From positions 1 through 44,355 of the forward strand of contig CACYUI010000012.1 in assembly GCA_902777605.1 (NCBI GenBank): 44,355 bases of DNA, in the 5' to 3' direction. Under the pieces are notes generated by a model. It ran no database searches. It saw only the letters and a program-made list of their open reading frames with translations, and was not told the DNA's origin. The DNA is from an uncultured bacterium (GTDB lineage Bacteria > Cyanobacteriota > Vampirovibrionia > Gastranaerophilales > Gastranaerophilaceae). Shown one piece after another: positions 21,770 to 32,044 of this stretch (within the stretch, counting starts at the first letter, position 1; the number at the start of each line of letters is the position of its first letter). A program made the translations under genes and the position numbers.

Positions 21770-24178
21770 TTATTCATATTTTTTCTTAATGTTATTGTAT
21801 TTGTATACTTGATAATCATTTTTGTTGACTACAATCTTTATAGAATTATCTATATCGGTTCTAAGAATATTAGAGTTTTTAAGAATTCCGATTGTGTAAG
21901 GTGACGGATGACCGAACTTATTTTCGCCGGTTGAAATAATTGAGTATTTCGGATTGATATAATCGGACAGTTTTTTGTTTATAACACCTGATGCACCGTG
22001 GTGTCCGACTTTTAAAACGGTAATGTCTTTCGGTATGCAAGATTGTAGTTTGTTTAAAGTTCCTACGCCCGCATCACCTGTAAATAACATGGAAAAATCG
22101 CCATAGCTTAATAATGATATAATAGAGCTTTCATTATCTCCAATGCCTGCGGTGTCATTTGCTATATAATTTGTAAGTTTAATTTTATCGTCAAAAACGA
22201 TTTGATTACTTTCTGCTTCAATTATTTGGGTGTTTCTGTTTTTTGCAGCTTTATAAATTTCTTGTGCGGATTTTGATGGGTGGTTAGTTGAATTAACATA
22301 AATCTTATTAACATTCATTCCATTTATTAAGTCAAGCGCTCCGCCGCAATGGTCGTTATCAAAGTGTGTTATAACAATGGAATCCAGTTTTTTAATCCCT
22401 CTATCTTTAAAATATTTTAGGATAAGCATTTCTGCTTGAGATTTACCTCCGTTATAACCGTTTTTTGCAGTATCTATCATTATATATTTATTGTTAGGAG
22501 TTTTGATTAAAAAAGCATCGGCATTTCCTACATCAAAAGCCGTTATTTCAAGATTATGATTTGGTAGTGATATCATCGATAAAATAAGTATGACTATAAG
22601 AGATGGGAGTGTACACTTCAGATATTTTATAAATTTTTCTCGTATATTTTTATCCCAAAAAGCAACTAAATTTAGCAAAATTAAATAATAAATGATTATT
22701 TGTATCAGACTTGGATGAGTTGTCTGCACGGACGCATGCGGAAGCTTTCCCCAAAAATCAGAAATATTAACAATAAGAGTTATAAGGGGATTTAAAATAT
22801 AATCAAACCAATAGCAAATAAAATTTGCAATTGGCTGAATAATAGATAAAAGAGAGCTGACGAATCCTGAAAAACTTATGACTGATAAAATAGGAACGCT
22901 CATAATATTAGCAAAAATAGAATAAGCACTTATGTTGTTGAAGTAATATATTTGTATAGGAATTACCCACAATTGTGCAACAATTGGAATGCTTATAGTT
23001 CCTATTATCCAATTAAGAATGCGATTTTTACTTTTTAATATATATGGAGTCATAATCAACAGTCCAAAAGTAACGACAAATGATAGTTGAAAGCCTACAT
23101 CATTGATATACATGGGGTTATATAAAAGCATTAAAAATGCTACAAAAGAAAGTAATGATATACTGTTTGCATCTCTGTCAATTAGTTTACCAATAAGAAC
23201 AAAAAGCAGCATTAAAGCTGCTCTCACGACAGATGCGCCTAACCCTGTCATAAACACATAGGTAAGAACTGTAAAAATACACAATCCGATATTAACCTTA
23301 AAAGGGACTCTAAAAAATCTGAGTATTAAAAAGAAAAAGGAATATATGAAAGCAACATTCATACCTGATGCTGCAAGAATATGCAAAAGACCGGAGTTAA
23401 TAAAGGATTGCTTTATATCTTCGGGCGGAGTAACAGCATCATCTCCAAAAACAATACCTCCTAAAATTTCTAAATTAGGTGAGTTTAAGTATTTAGCATG
23501 AACACTTAATATGTTTTCACGATAATTGTTTATTTCTTGCAATATTTTTTCTGTTTTTGTTAATTTGCTGTTTATTTTTTCATAACAAGGGATATCTAAA
23601 TTATGCATGGAGTAAGGATTTCTTCCGTAGAAAACAGCGTATGTGTTAAAATTTCTTAAATAATTTCCATAATCAAATTGGGATGGATTTCCGGCTTTAA
23701 AGGGTAAAGAAAGCCGCCCCCTTATTTTATAAGAATCGTAGATTTTAAAATTTTCATTACTGTCTAAAGAAACAAGAACTTTTTCGTCATCAAAAGTTTT
23801 GGTAATTCCATCGTATTCTATTTTATTTACCTTAAAGAAAAACTTTGTATTATTCTCACCTTTATTTTGAGGAATAGAAAAAATCTGCCCGTAAATAGTT
23901 GCATTTATAGGAGCTATATTCACCAGCTCATCTGTTTCTTTGATTCTAAGTGATGTATTAATAATTCCAAAATAAAAAATAAAACACCATATTAATATAA
24001 TTTTTATTGGAAAAAAGTTTTTAAATGCAAAGAAAGACAATAATAAAGTAACAATAGCTCCGATAAAAACGGAGCAATTAGCAAAAGTCCCAAATAATGC
24101 CAATATATAAAAACCTACAGAAATTAACATTAGCAGATTTTTATTATGGTAAATAGTTGTACACAAATCCCTTATCAT
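21770..24178 (-). CDS. comEC: ComEC/Rec2 DNA-uptake channel protein
   Basis: 802 aa. The N-terminal TM segments and OB-like domain (about 80-200) are followed by the Competence membrane domain (about 230-500: HILAASGMNVAFIY, LGASVVRAALM) and a metallo-beta-lactamase-like domain with THFDNDHCGG (His605, Asp607, Asp609, His610) and LKVGHHGASG. ComEC carries single-stranded DNA across the inner membrane in natural transformation; the last domain is thought to degrade the other strand. The usual DVGQGDA reads DVGNADA (about 549-555). It starts 8 bases after infB and is probably the last gene of the prfA-ylxR-infB-comEC run. Confidence 0.95.
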   Translation of the reverse strand: MIRDLCTTIYHNKNLLMLISVGFYILALFGTFANCSVFIGAIVTLLLSFFAFKNFFPIKIILIWCFIFYFGIINTSLRIKETDELVNIAPINATIYGQIFSIPQNKGENNTKFFFKVNKIEYDGITKTFDDEKVLVSLDSNENFKIYDSYKIRGRLSLPFKAGNPSQFDYGNYLRNFNTYAVFYGRNPYSMHNLDIPCYEKINSKLTKTEKILQEINNYRENILSVHAKYLNSPNLEILGGIVFGDDAVTPPEDIKQSFINSGLLHILAASGMNVAFIYSFFFLILRFFRVPFKVNIGLCIFTVLTYVFMTGLGASVVRAALMLLFVLIGKLIDRDANSISLLSFVAFLMLLYNPMYINDVGFQLSFVVTFGLLIMTPYILKSKNRILNWIIGTISIPIVAQLWVIPIQIYYFNNISAYSIFANIMSVPILSVISFSGFVSSLLSIIQPIANFICYWFDYILNPLITLIVNISDFWGKLPHASVQTTHPSLIQIIIYYLILLNLVAFWDKNIREKFIKYLKCTLPSLIVILILSMISLPNHNLEITAFDVGNADAFLIKTPNNKYIMIDTAKNGYNGGKSQAEMLILKYFKDRGIKKLDSIVITHFDNDHCGGALDLINGMNVNKIYVNSTNHPSKSAQEIYKAAKNRNTQIIEAESNQIVFDDKIKLTNYIANDTAGIGDNESSIISLLSYGDFSMLFTGDAGVGTLNKLQSCIPKDITVLKVGHHGASGVINKKLSDYINPKYSIISTGENKFGHPSPYTIGILKNSNILRTDIDNSIKIVVNKNDYQVYKYNNIKKKYE

Positions 24179-24186
24179 AAACTTTT

Positions 24187-26733
24187 CTATACAAGTTCAG
24201 TTTTTTCAACTTCTTCTGTAGTAGTAAATTTAACTATGTCACCTTCTGCAATATCATTAAATTTAACAAAAGAAAGACCGCATTCAAAGCCTTGAGCAAC
24301 TTCTTTTACATCATCTTTAAAGCGTTTGAGCTGATCAATTGCGCCTTTAAAGATTTCAACTCCGTCACGGTATATAGTTGCTGTATCGTTTCTATTAACC
24401 TTACCTTCTGTGACATAACATCCTGCAATTTTTTGAATTTTACCAATTGTAAATATTTGTCTGATTTCAACCTGACCGGTTTGAATTTCTTTAACTTCAG
24501 GTGAAAGAAGTGATATCATTGTGCTTTCAATATCTTCTAGAATTTGATAAATAATATCATATTTCTTAATTGTTACACCTTCGCGCTCTGCCGCAGCAAG
24601 TGCGTTAGCATCTTCTTTTACTGTAAATCCTAGAATAAGTGCATTAGATGCAGACGCTAACATAACATCAGCTTCCGAAATGTCACCTACACCAACATGA
24701 ATAATTTTAGTAACAATTTCTTTTGATTCAAGTTGTGCAATTGCCTGAGAAACAGCTTCTGCTGAACCATGTGTATTAGCTTTGATAATAAGATTAAGAT
24801 GTGGAACATCATCCTCTACAGTTCCTGCTTCTCGTCTCATATGAGCAGGAAGCATTGCCTCTAATCTTCTATCGCGTTCTTTTTCTTTTCGCTTGTCTAC
24901 AATTGCCTTCATTTCTTTTTCATTTTGAACTACTTCAAAATAATCGCCCGCATTTGGAACTTCTGTTAAACCTAAAATTTCAACAGGAGTTGAAGGTTCT
25001 GCCTTGGTAATTCTTTCACCGGAGTCGGATAATAATGCTCTGACTCTTCCGCAAGCAGTACCTACAACAACGCAGTTACCAGCCCTCAATGTTCCGTTTT
25101 GAACAAGAAGTGTAGCAACTGGACCTTTTCCTTTATCTAAGTTTGCTTCAATTACAACACCTGAAGCTTCAGCTTTAGGATTAGCTTTCAAATCTTGAAC
25201 TTCTGCAACTAACAAAATGTATTCCAAAAGTTCATCAATACCAGTTCCTTGAAGAGCTGAAACATTGACGGTAATAGTTTCTCCGCCCCAAGCTTCTGGA
25301 ACTAGCCCATGTTCGGTTAGTTGTTGCAAAACTTTATCAGGATTTGCACCCGGCTTATCACACTTATTAACTGCAACTATAATCGGAACATCTGCAGCTT
25401 TTGCGTGGCTAATTGCTTCAATAGTTTGAGGCATTATACCATCATCTGCCGCAACAACAAGAATTGCAATGTCGGTCGCTTTTGCACCTCTTGCACGCAT
25501 TTCAGTAAATGCTTCGTGACCTGGTGTATCTACGAATACAATTTTCTTTTCGTGCTTATTATCTAAGTATACGGTATAAGCACCAATAGACTGTGTTATG
25601 CCGCCGACTTCTGTTGCAACGATTTTGTGCTTTGAAGCTCTAATACTGTCAAGAAGTGTTGTTTTACCATGGTCAACATGCCCCATTATAGATACAACAG
25701 GAGCGCGTTTCTTAAGAAGTTTTTTGTCAACATCTGTTAGAGCTTTTTGCTTTTGCTCTTTTTCCATTTCTTCTTCTATAAATGCATCAAAGTCTTCTTC
25801 AAGAACTTCAAGCTCGTATTCTGCGCAAACTTTCTTAATTGTTTCAACATCAATCAATTGGTTAACTGTAGCCATAATTCCTTGAAACATCAAAAACTTA
25901 ACAATTTCTGCCGGTGTTTTTTGAATTTTATCTGCAAGCTCTTGAATAGTCATAGCTTGGTTTACAACAAGTGATTTTACTTCTTCTACAGACTCTTCTT
26001 TATGTGATTTCTTTTTGTGTTTTTGAGCAGCAGCTTTCTCTAAAGAAATCATTTCCTGATCTTCTTTTTTAGAATTGTAATCTTTATCCTTTTTCTTGTT
26101 GTCATTGCGTCTTTTTGACGAAGGACCACCTTTGCCTTCATATATTTCTTGAGGAATAATACGGCGTTCTACAATTTTTTTGTCTCCGCCTTTATTAAAA
26201 GGTTTTTTATCTCCTCTGTCTGCAGGTTTTCCGTCTTGTGGCTTAATGTCACTTTTTGGTGGTGCTTTACGAACAATTTCTATACGAGATTGATTTTTAT
26301 ATTCAATTTTTGTTCTTTCAATTCTTACCTGTGGTTTTTCAGCCTTTTTAATTATCGGAGTTTCTTCTGCTTTATTTTCTATGGCTGCAGGCTTTTGAAT
26401 TCTCTCTACTGTTTCAATTCTAGGAGCTTTTTGTACTTTTTCAATTCTTTCAATTTTTGGAGCAATTGGTTTAGAAATTTCTTTTTTTTCTACAACAGTT
26501 TCAATTTTATCTTCATTAGAAGCTTTAGATTTTTTAACAATAAAAGCTTTTGGCTTGGACGAATCTTTTTTAGGCAATATCCCTAAATGTTCTTTTAATT
26601 TTCTAATTTGGGCGGGAGTTACTGTGTTTGAGTGCGATTTGACTGCAATATCAATTTCCGCAAACTTTTCTATAACATCTTTACTTGTCATCCCTATTTC
26701 TCGTGCCAATTCACTAACTCTTAAACTGTCCAT
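24187..26733 (-). CDS. infB: Translation initiation factor IF-2
   Basis: 848 aa. The IF2_N domain (1-50) is followed by a Lys/Glu-rich linker (50-250), a second IF2_N-like domain (255-310), the G domain with GHVDHGKT (351-358), VDTPGHEAF and NKCDKPGA, then domains II-IV ending with the initiator-tRNA-binding region ([12 protein letters not shown]). It brings fMet-tRNA to the 30S subunit using GTP. AAAGGA precedes the ATG. It lies 15 bases after ylxR and 8 before comEC. Confidence 0.98.
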   Translation of the reverse strand: MDSLRVSELAREIGMTSKDVIEKFAEIDIAVKSHSNTVTPAQIRKLKEHLGILPKKDSSKPKAFIVKKSKASNEDKIETVVEKKEISKPIAPKIERIEKVQKAPRIETVERIQKPAAIENKAEETPIIKKAEKPQVRIERTKIEYKNQSRIEIVRKAPPKSDIKPQDGKPADRGDKKPFNKGGDKKIVERRIIPQEIYEGKGGPSSKRRNDNKKKDKDYNSKKEDQEMISLEKAAAQKHKKKSHKEESVEEVKSLVVNQAMTIQELADKIQKTPAEIVKFLMFQGIMATVNQLIDVETIKKVCAEYELEVLEEDFDAFIEEEMEKEQKQKALTDVDKKLLKKRAPVVSIMGHVDHGKTTLLDSIRASKHKIVATEVGGITQSIGAYTVYLDNKHEKKIVFVDTPGHEAFTEMRARGAKATDIAILVVAADDGIMPQTIEAISHAKAADVPIIVAVNKCDKPGANPDKVLQQLTEHGLVPEAWGGETITVNVSALQGTGIDELLEYILLVAEVQDLKANPKAEASGVVIEANLDKGKGPVATLLVQNGTLRAGNCVVVGTACGRVRALLSDSGERITKAEPSTPVEILGLTEVPNAGDYFEVVQNEKEMKAIVDKRKEKERDRRLEAMLPAHMRREAGTVEDDVPHLNLIIKANTHGSAEAVSQAIAQLESKEIVTKIIHVGVGDISEADVMLASASNALILGFTVKEDANALAAAEREGVTIKKYDIIYQILEDIESTMISLLSPEVKEIQTGQVEIRQIFTIGKIQKIAGCYVTEGKVNRNDTATIYRDGVEIFKGAIDQLKRFKDDVKEVAQGFECGLSFVKFNDIAEGDIVKFTTTEEVEKTELV

Positions 26734-26748
26734 CCAATTGTCCTTTTG

Positions 26749-27006
26749 TTATTTTGTAGGTTGGGTTATACCCAACAATAGTTCTTTATCTATATTTTTA
26801 TTAGTTTTAAGTATTTTATTGATTTTATTTTTCTTAAAAGCAATATTAATACAGTTTTTATTATAACAAAGATATACAGATCTGCCAAATCTCTTCGAAT
26901 TTGGCTGTATAATAATATTTCCGTCTATATAGTCTTTTGTTATTTTAATCATTTCTTCTCGGTTTTTTATTTCACCGCAAGATATGCATTTTCTTTTGTG
27001 TTCCAA
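26749..27006 (-). CDS. ylxR: YlxR/RnpM-family RNA-binding protein
   Basis: 85 aa. CISCGEIKNREEMIKITKD and GRSVYLCYNKNC give the family Cys pairs and the GRSVYLC signature; the fold binds RNA. In Bacillus the homologue modulates RNase P. The start is a TTG at 27006, two bases after the prfA stop; no in-frame ATG exists before residue 19. The last nine codons (26749-26781) coincide with a small hairpin repeat (TTGGGT/ACCCAA). Placed between prfA and infB, as part of the same transcript. Confidence 0.9.
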   Translation of the reverse strand: MEHKRKCISCGEIKNREEMIKITKDYIDGNIIIQPNSKRFGRSVYLCYNKNCINIAFKKNKINKILKTNKNIDKELLLGITQPTK

Positions 27007-27008
27007 TA

Positions 27009-28091
27009 TTATCCAACTTCCGCAAGTTTTTCTAATTTCAATTTTTGGTCATATTCAATCAATAAATGAATAAGTTCATCTAAATCGCCATCAATTACTG
27101 TCCAAATATTTAAATTATGGTTAATTCTATGATCTGTTAAACGACCTTGCGGGAAGTTATAAGTCCTTATGCGTTCGCTTCGGTCTCCAGTTCCGACTTG
27201 TGAGCGACGAAGGTCTGTTATTTCTTGCATCTGCTTTTGAACTTCCAAATCGTATAATTTGGAACGCAAAATTTGCATCGCTCTTTCTTTGTTCTGTAAC
27301 TGTGAGCGTTCTTCTGTACAGAAAATCATTATACCTGTCGGTTTGTGGAATAATCGTGCAGCAGTTTCAACCTTGTTGACATTTTGACCGCCTGCGCCGC
27401 CACTTCTAGCTGTCGACATTTCAATATCTTCAGGTCTAATTTCAATTTCTACATCATCTACTTCAGGCATAACTGCAACTGTTGCAGTTGATGTATGAAC
27501 TCTTCCCTGCGATTCTGTTTCAGGAACTCTCTGCACTCTATGAACCCCTGATTCGTATTTGAGCTGAGAATAAACTGCATCACCTTTTATGGAAATAATG
27601 ATTTCAGAATATCCCCCTGCTTCACATTCTGTCTTTGATAGAATTTGAGTTTGCCATCCTTGTTTGTCTGCATATTTAAGGTACATTCTTGCTAAATCAC
27701 CTGCAAAAATATTTGCTTCATCACCGCCGGCTCCGCCTCGAATTTCTAGCATGATGTCTTTGTCATCCATTGGGTCACGAGGAAGTAAAAGAACCTTCAT
27801 TTTTTCTTCGTATTCAGGTAGTTTTGCCTCATTTTCTTCCATTTCAGCCTTTAAAAAAGCTTTCATTTCTTCATCTTTTTCTTCGTGTATCAACTGTTTA
27901 GCTTCTTCAATTGAATCTGTAGCTTTCTTCCACGCATAATAAAGTTCAACTGTTGATTCCATAGACTTTCTTTGCTTTGATAAATCTCTAAATTTATTAT
28001 AATCTGCGATGACATTCGGATCAGATAAAGTTTCGCCAAGTTCAATGTATTTTTTTTCAATCTGTATGATTTTGTCTAACATATCTTTCAT
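27009..28091 (-). CDS. prfA: Peptide chain release factor 1
   Basis: 360 aa, the standard length. RF1 reads UAA and UAG and releases the peptide. The GGQ motif is at 234-236 ([11 protein letters not shown]), the codon-reading PxT tripeptide is Pro190-Glu-Thr192 (RVPETESQG), and [12 protein letters not shown] is the domain 2 start. AGGGGA precedes the ATG. It heads the run prfA-ylxR-infB-comEC. The upstream terminator at 28153 shows that transcription starts anew here. Confidence 0.98.
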   Translation of the reverse strand: MKDMLDKIIQIEKKYIELGETLSDPNVIADYNKFRDLSKQRKSMESTVELYYAWKKATDSIEEAKQLIHEEKDEEMKAFLKAEMEENEAKLPEYEEKMKVLLLPRDPMDDKDIMLEIRGGAGGDEANIFAGDLARMYLKYADKQGWQTQILSKTECEAGGYSEIIISIKGDAVYSQLKYESGVHRVQRVPETESQGRVHTSTATVAVMPEVDDVEIEIRPEDIEMSTARSGGAGGQNVNKVETAARLFHKPTGIMIFCTEERSQLQNKERAMQILRSKLYDLEVQKQMQEITDLRRSQVGTGDRSERIRTYNFPQGRLTDHRINHNLNIWTVIDGDLDELIHLLIEYDQKLKLEKLAEVG

Positions 28092-28152
28092 AATTAAATT
28101 CCCCTTTGACTAAATTATACCAAAAACATAGAAAAGTCCCTAAAAAAGTAAA

Positions 28153-28175
28153 AGCGATAATTAAAAATTATCGCT
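28153..28175 (-). terminator. Terminator of the 91-aa gene
   Basis: A perfect 10-bp stem (28153-28162 with 28166-28175) with a 3-nt loop is followed on the minus strand by TTTACTTTTTT. It separates the small gene at 28212 from prfA. Confidence 0.75.
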
Positions 28176-28211
28176 AAATTATGTGTGTGTATTATATTAT
28201 AGAATTTATAT

Positions 28212-28487
28212 TTAAGCTAATGTATTTAAATGTTTTTGTTCATTAGAAATTTCGGAATCATTATCTCTAATCATGTTGAAAGTTCTGTATAATTTATAAC
28301 CAAGAGCTTTTAACGGGTTTGAACTTACAGCATCTGCATATTCTGCAATTTCTTGGTTTTGTTGAAATCTAACAGAGGCATTTGGATCTCTAAGCATTAA
28401 AATGGCATCTTGAGAGTCCATGGCTCTAGATAGTTCATTTTCTCTAAAGTTTACATATGATATGTTTGATATTTTATTAACTTGCAT
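28212..28487 (-). CDS. Small orphan protein with NF-R N-terminal motif
   Basis: 91 aa: MQVNKISNISYVNFRENE, then helices (ELSRAMDSQDAILMLR, FQQNQEIAEYADAVSSNP, LGYKLYRTFNMIRD). Cytosolic-looking, no Cys. GAGGT precedes the ATG at 8 bases and a terminator follows. The N-terminal pattern, polar and ending in NF plus a polar residue, matches the genes at 14305, 37775 and 40563. Single-gene unit. Function unknown. Confidence 0.8.
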   Translation of the reverse strand: MQVNKISNISYVNFRENELSRAMDSQDAILMLRDPNASVRFQQNQEIAEYADAVSSNPLKALGYKLYRTFNMIRDNDSEISNEQKHLNTLA

Positions 28488-28770
28488 AGGAAATACCTCG
28501 TAATTTTGTTTTGATTAAGTGTTTAATTAACACTTCATCCAACAATTTTTATTATGCAACATAAAGATAAAAAAGTCAATAGAAAATATAAACTTTTGTT
28601 AAGCAAACGAAAGCTAGTAATATTAAGAAAATACGATAAAATGTCAAAAATACACTTAAAAATAGGTAAGTTGACTTAAGCCGCTCGGATAAATTTTAAA
28701 ATCATAAGCATGTATTAATAAAAAATTATATTTTCTTCACACGCCATGTAGATTGTGTTATTATTTTTAT

Positions 28771-30498
28771 ATGGGGAAGTTTAGACAAGAAAATATTAAC
28801 AATAAAAATAAGCTGTTTTCTAATCGCTTGATGTTTTTGCAATTGATATTTCTTATTCTATTATTGCTTTTTATTTTTTATTTATTTTGTGTACAAGTTT
28901 TAGATATAAGGCATTTCAGAGTAAAAGCAAAAAATCAACGAAGAGCAAGTTCTTTTGTTATGCGGGGTGATATTTATGACAGAAACGGCATAAAACTTGC
29001 TACTGATACAGTTTATTATGATATTTTTGCAAGAAAAGCAGATTTTATTCATACTCCTGAAGAATTGGCAAAAATATTAGCTCCTGTTTTAAAGATTTCA
29101 CAATATGATTTGACTGAAAAATTAAGGCAAAATGTTGCATTAATTTCTATAAAGAAGAATGTAGACAGGCATACAAGAGATGAAATTGCAAAATTAAATC
29201 TTCGAGAAATCCCAATGGATAAGAAAAGTGTTCGAACATATCCACAAGGCACACTAGCTGCGCATGTTCTTGGGTATTATAATTTTGATGCGGATGTGGC
29301 TTCAGGTGTTGAACAAACTGCAGCAGGTGTGCTTGAAAGCGTTGGTAAAACTGCGACTTTTGAAATGACGCCGAAGGGAAAAGTTATATATAATATTTCT
29401 ACAGACCCTGTTGCAGCAACAAAACCTGTTAGGGGCAAAGATGTTACATTAACAATAGACGCTGCTGTACAGCATGTATGCGAGAAAGAATTGATGAAGG
29501 CAATTGATAAGTTTCATGCTCAGCGTGGTGCGGTTATAGTAATGAATCCGAGAAATGGTGAAATTCTTGCATATGCGGTATATCCGTACTTTGATCCTAA
29601 TAATTTTAAAAGTGCATCAAGTTTTCAAATAAAAAATTGGACTCTTACTGATGTATTTCCTCCGGGGTCAACATTTAAAACAATTACGGTTGCATCAGCA
29701 ATAGAATTAGGTAAAATTAATAGATATTCAAGGATTAATGATACAGGTAAAATAAAAATCGGCTGGTGGACTATAAAAAACTATGATTATGCTCGTCATC
29801 CAAATCCGGGCATGATAGATCTCGTATACTTATTTGAACATTCAAGTAATGTTGCATCGGTTGTTGTGGCTCAAATGATGGGCAGGCATGAATACTATAA
29901 TATGCTTAAAAAATTTGGATTTGGTGAAAAAACCGGTATAGATCTTCCAGGCGAATCGGTTGGTTTATTAAAGAATCCAAATCGTTGGGATGCATCAGAC
30001 CATGCTTCTATGGGTTATGGTTATGGTTCTTCCGTAACCGCTATTCAGATGGTATCTGCAGTATCTGCGCTTGCCAATGATGGTGTAAGAGTCACTCCTC
30101 ATGTAATAAAGTATTCTCCGGAGGAAGAAATAAATAAAGTTCAGAAAGTGCAAGTTATGACTCCAGAGCATGCAAGAGTTGTTACGGAACTTTTAACAGA
30201 AAGTATAAATAGGGGTAAGTCTCCTATTAAAAATAGCAGTTATAATATTGCAGCAAAAACAGGAACTTCAATTAAACCGAAAGAAAATGGTGCAGGATAT
30301 ACAAATAAGTTGTATACTTCTATAGTAGGGTATATGCCGTCAAGTGATCCTCAAGTTTTAATATATGTTATTGTAGATTCTGCTCAAGGTGGTGAGATTT
30401 GGGGTAATACTGTTGCAGCACCTATTTTTAAAGAAATATCGATACAAATAGCAAGAATATTAAATTTAAAACCTGATAAATTTGGTGTTAGTGATTAA
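28771..30498 (+). CDS. ftsI: FtsI-type penicillin-binding protein (division transpeptidase)
   Basis: 575 aa from the ATG at 28771; a TTG six codons earlier is possible and neither has a clear ribosome site. One N-terminal TM helix (about 20-42) anchors it outside-facing. The PBP dimer domain starts MRGDIYDRNG. The transpeptidase has S300-T-F-K303, S358-S-N360 and K496-T-G498. It cross-links septal peptidoglycan. It lies 17 bases upstream of murE, the standard dcw order, which supports FtsI over PBP2. No PASTA domain is present. Confidence 0.93.
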   Translation: MGKFRQENINNKNKLFSNRLMFLQLIFLILLLLFIFYLFCVQVLDIRHFRVKAKNQRRASSFVMRGDIYDRNGIKLATDTVYYDIFARKADFIHTPEELAKILAPVLKISQYDLTEKLRQNVALISIKKNVDRHTRDEIAKLNLREIPMDKKSVRTYPQGTLAAHVLGYYNFDADVASGVEQTAAGVLESVGKTATFEMTPKGKVIYNISTDPVAATKPVRGKDVTLTIDAAVQHVCEKELMKAIDKFHAQRGAVIVMNPRNGEILAYAVYPYFDPNNFKSASSFQIKNWTLTDVFPPGSTFKTITVASAIELGKINRYSRINDTGKIKIGWWTIKNYDYARHPNPGMIDLVYLFEHSSNVASVVVAQMMGRHEYYNMLKKFGFGEKTGIDLPGESVGLLKNPNRWDASDHASMGYGYGSSVTAIQMVSAVSALANDGVRVTPHVIKYSPEEEINKVQKVQVMTPEHARVVTELLTESINRGKSPIKNSSYNIAAKTGTSIKPKENGAGYTNKLYTSIVGYMPSSDPQVLIYVIVDSAQGGEIWGNTVAAPIFKEISIQIARILNLKPDKFGVSD

Positions 30499-30515
30499 CA
30501 AGAAAGGAATTATAA

Positions 30516-31979
30516 ATGAGATTAAGGACGCTAATAAATGAATTAAATTATGTTGATCTTGTAGGAACAGAAGGTTTTCTTACAGAGATAAATGGAATTT
30601 CATATAATTCTAAAAAAACTAAGCCAAATGATATGTTTATATGTTTAACTGGAGAGCATGTAGATGGACACGAATATGCAGAGGAGGCTGTTCAAAATGG
30701 TGCGTGTCTTTGTATTGTAGAAAGGCAATTAAACTTAGACATTCCTCAAATAGTTGTATCTGATACGCAAGAAGCCATTGCTCAAATTTCAGATTTATTT
30801 TATTCATCTCCTTCTCAAAAGTTAAATTTAATCGGTGTAACGGGAACAAACGGTAAGACAACAGTAACACATCTTATTCAAAAACTATTTGAGGCAAATT
30901 CAAAAAACTGTGCATTAATAGGCACGCTTGGACACAAATTCTTTTCAGACGACAGTTATCATGATGCTAAACATACAACACCTCAAGCTCCCGAATTACA
31001 AAGCTTATTTTACGATATTAATGAAAAGGGTATAGATAATGTTGTAATGGAAGTTAGTTCTCATGCACTAGCTCAACACAGAGTTGACTATTGTGACTTT
31101 AATGGTGCTGTTCTTACAAATTTGACACAAGACCATTTAGATTTTCATATTACGATGAATAATTATTTTAAAGCAAAGGCAAAACTTTTTGATGAACTTG
31201 TTGCGGGTGACTTTGCAGTTATTAATGCTGATGACGAGTATGCCGCAAGATTTATGGAAGTGATATCACCCAATGTTAATGTGTACACATATGGGATAAA
31301 TATGCCTGCAGATGTTCGTGCATACAATATTACTTTTGATAATAGTGGTGCCTCTTTTGTTTGTGATATCCAAGGCAAAAAATATGATGTAAAACTTCTT
31401 ATGAATGGTATGTTTTCGGTTTATAATGTTTTGGCTGCAATAACAACAGCGCTGGCGCAAAATTTGGACATAGATATATGTATAAAAACTCTTGAACAGA
31501 TAAAAGGTGTTGCCGGTCGTTTTGAGGTTGTAGTACAAAAACCCACGGTTATAGTTGACTATGCTCATACACCGGACGGTTTGGAAAATGTTTTGAAAGC
31601 TGCAAGAGAAATCACTCCAAAAGGTGCAAGTTTGTTGTGTATATTTGGATGTGGAGGAGATAGAGATGCAACAAAACGGCCCAAAATGGGTACAATTGCA
31701 GAAGATTTGGCAGATAAAGTAATTGTTACAAGTGACAATCCTCGTTCGGAAGATCCACAGCAAATTATAACAGATATTCTGGCGGGGTTTAAGAGTGTTA
31801 ATAAAGTTATTGTTGAACCTGATAGAGAATTAGCAATAAAAGAAGCTTATAAACTGGCCAATGCAAACGATGTTGTAGTTGTTGCAGGAAAAGGTCATGA
31901 AGATTATCAGATTCTTGCAAATGAAACAATCCATTTTGATGACAGAGAAAAAGTACGAGAAATCTTTTTAGGAGAATAG
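30516..31979 (+). CDS. murE: UDP-MurNAc-L-Ala-D-Glu:meso-DAP ligase
   Basis: 487 aa. It adds meso-diaminopimelate to the peptidoglycan precursor in the cytoplasm. The ATP loop is GVTGTNGKTT (107-116), followed by MEVSSHAL, TNLTQDHLDFH and VDYAHTPDGL. DNPR at 407-410 (TSDNPRSEDP) is the signature for DAP rather than lysine. AAAGGA precedes the ATG. It directly follows ftsI. The DAP type agrees with the DapL-like enzyme at 15006. Confidence 0.97.
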   Translation: MRLRTLINELNYVDLVGTEGFLTEINGISYNSKKTKPNDMFICLTGEHVDGHEYAEEAVQNGACLCIVERQLNLDIPQIVVSDTQEAIAQISDLFYSSPSQKLNLIGVTGTNGKTTVTHLIQKLFEANSKNCALIGTLGHKFFSDDSYHDAKHTTPQAPELQSLFYDINEKGIDNVVMEVSSHALAQHRVDYCDFNGAVLTNLTQDHLDFHITMNNYFKAKAKLFDELVAGDFAVINADDEYAARFMEVISPNVNVYTYGINMPADVRAYNITFDNSGASFVCDIQGKKYDVKLLMNGMFSVYNVLAAITTALAQNLDIDICIKTLEQIKGVAGRFEVVVQKPTVIVDYAHTPDGLENVLKAAREITPKGASLLCIFGCGGDRDATKRPKMGTIAEDLADKVIVTSDNPRSEDPQQIITDILAGFKSVNKVIVEPDRELAIKEAYKLANANDVVVVAGKGHEDYQILANETIHFDDREKVREIFLGE

Positions 31980-32044
31980 TGCAAGTACAAAAGGTATTCA
32001 AATTCAATATTCCAATCAAACAGCTGAACTATAGAGGATCGAAT

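Noticed and set aside
24292..26866. Several 70-145 aa frames opposite infB and ylxR
   Set aside because: Phe/Asn/Ser-rich antisense translations of well-defined genes.
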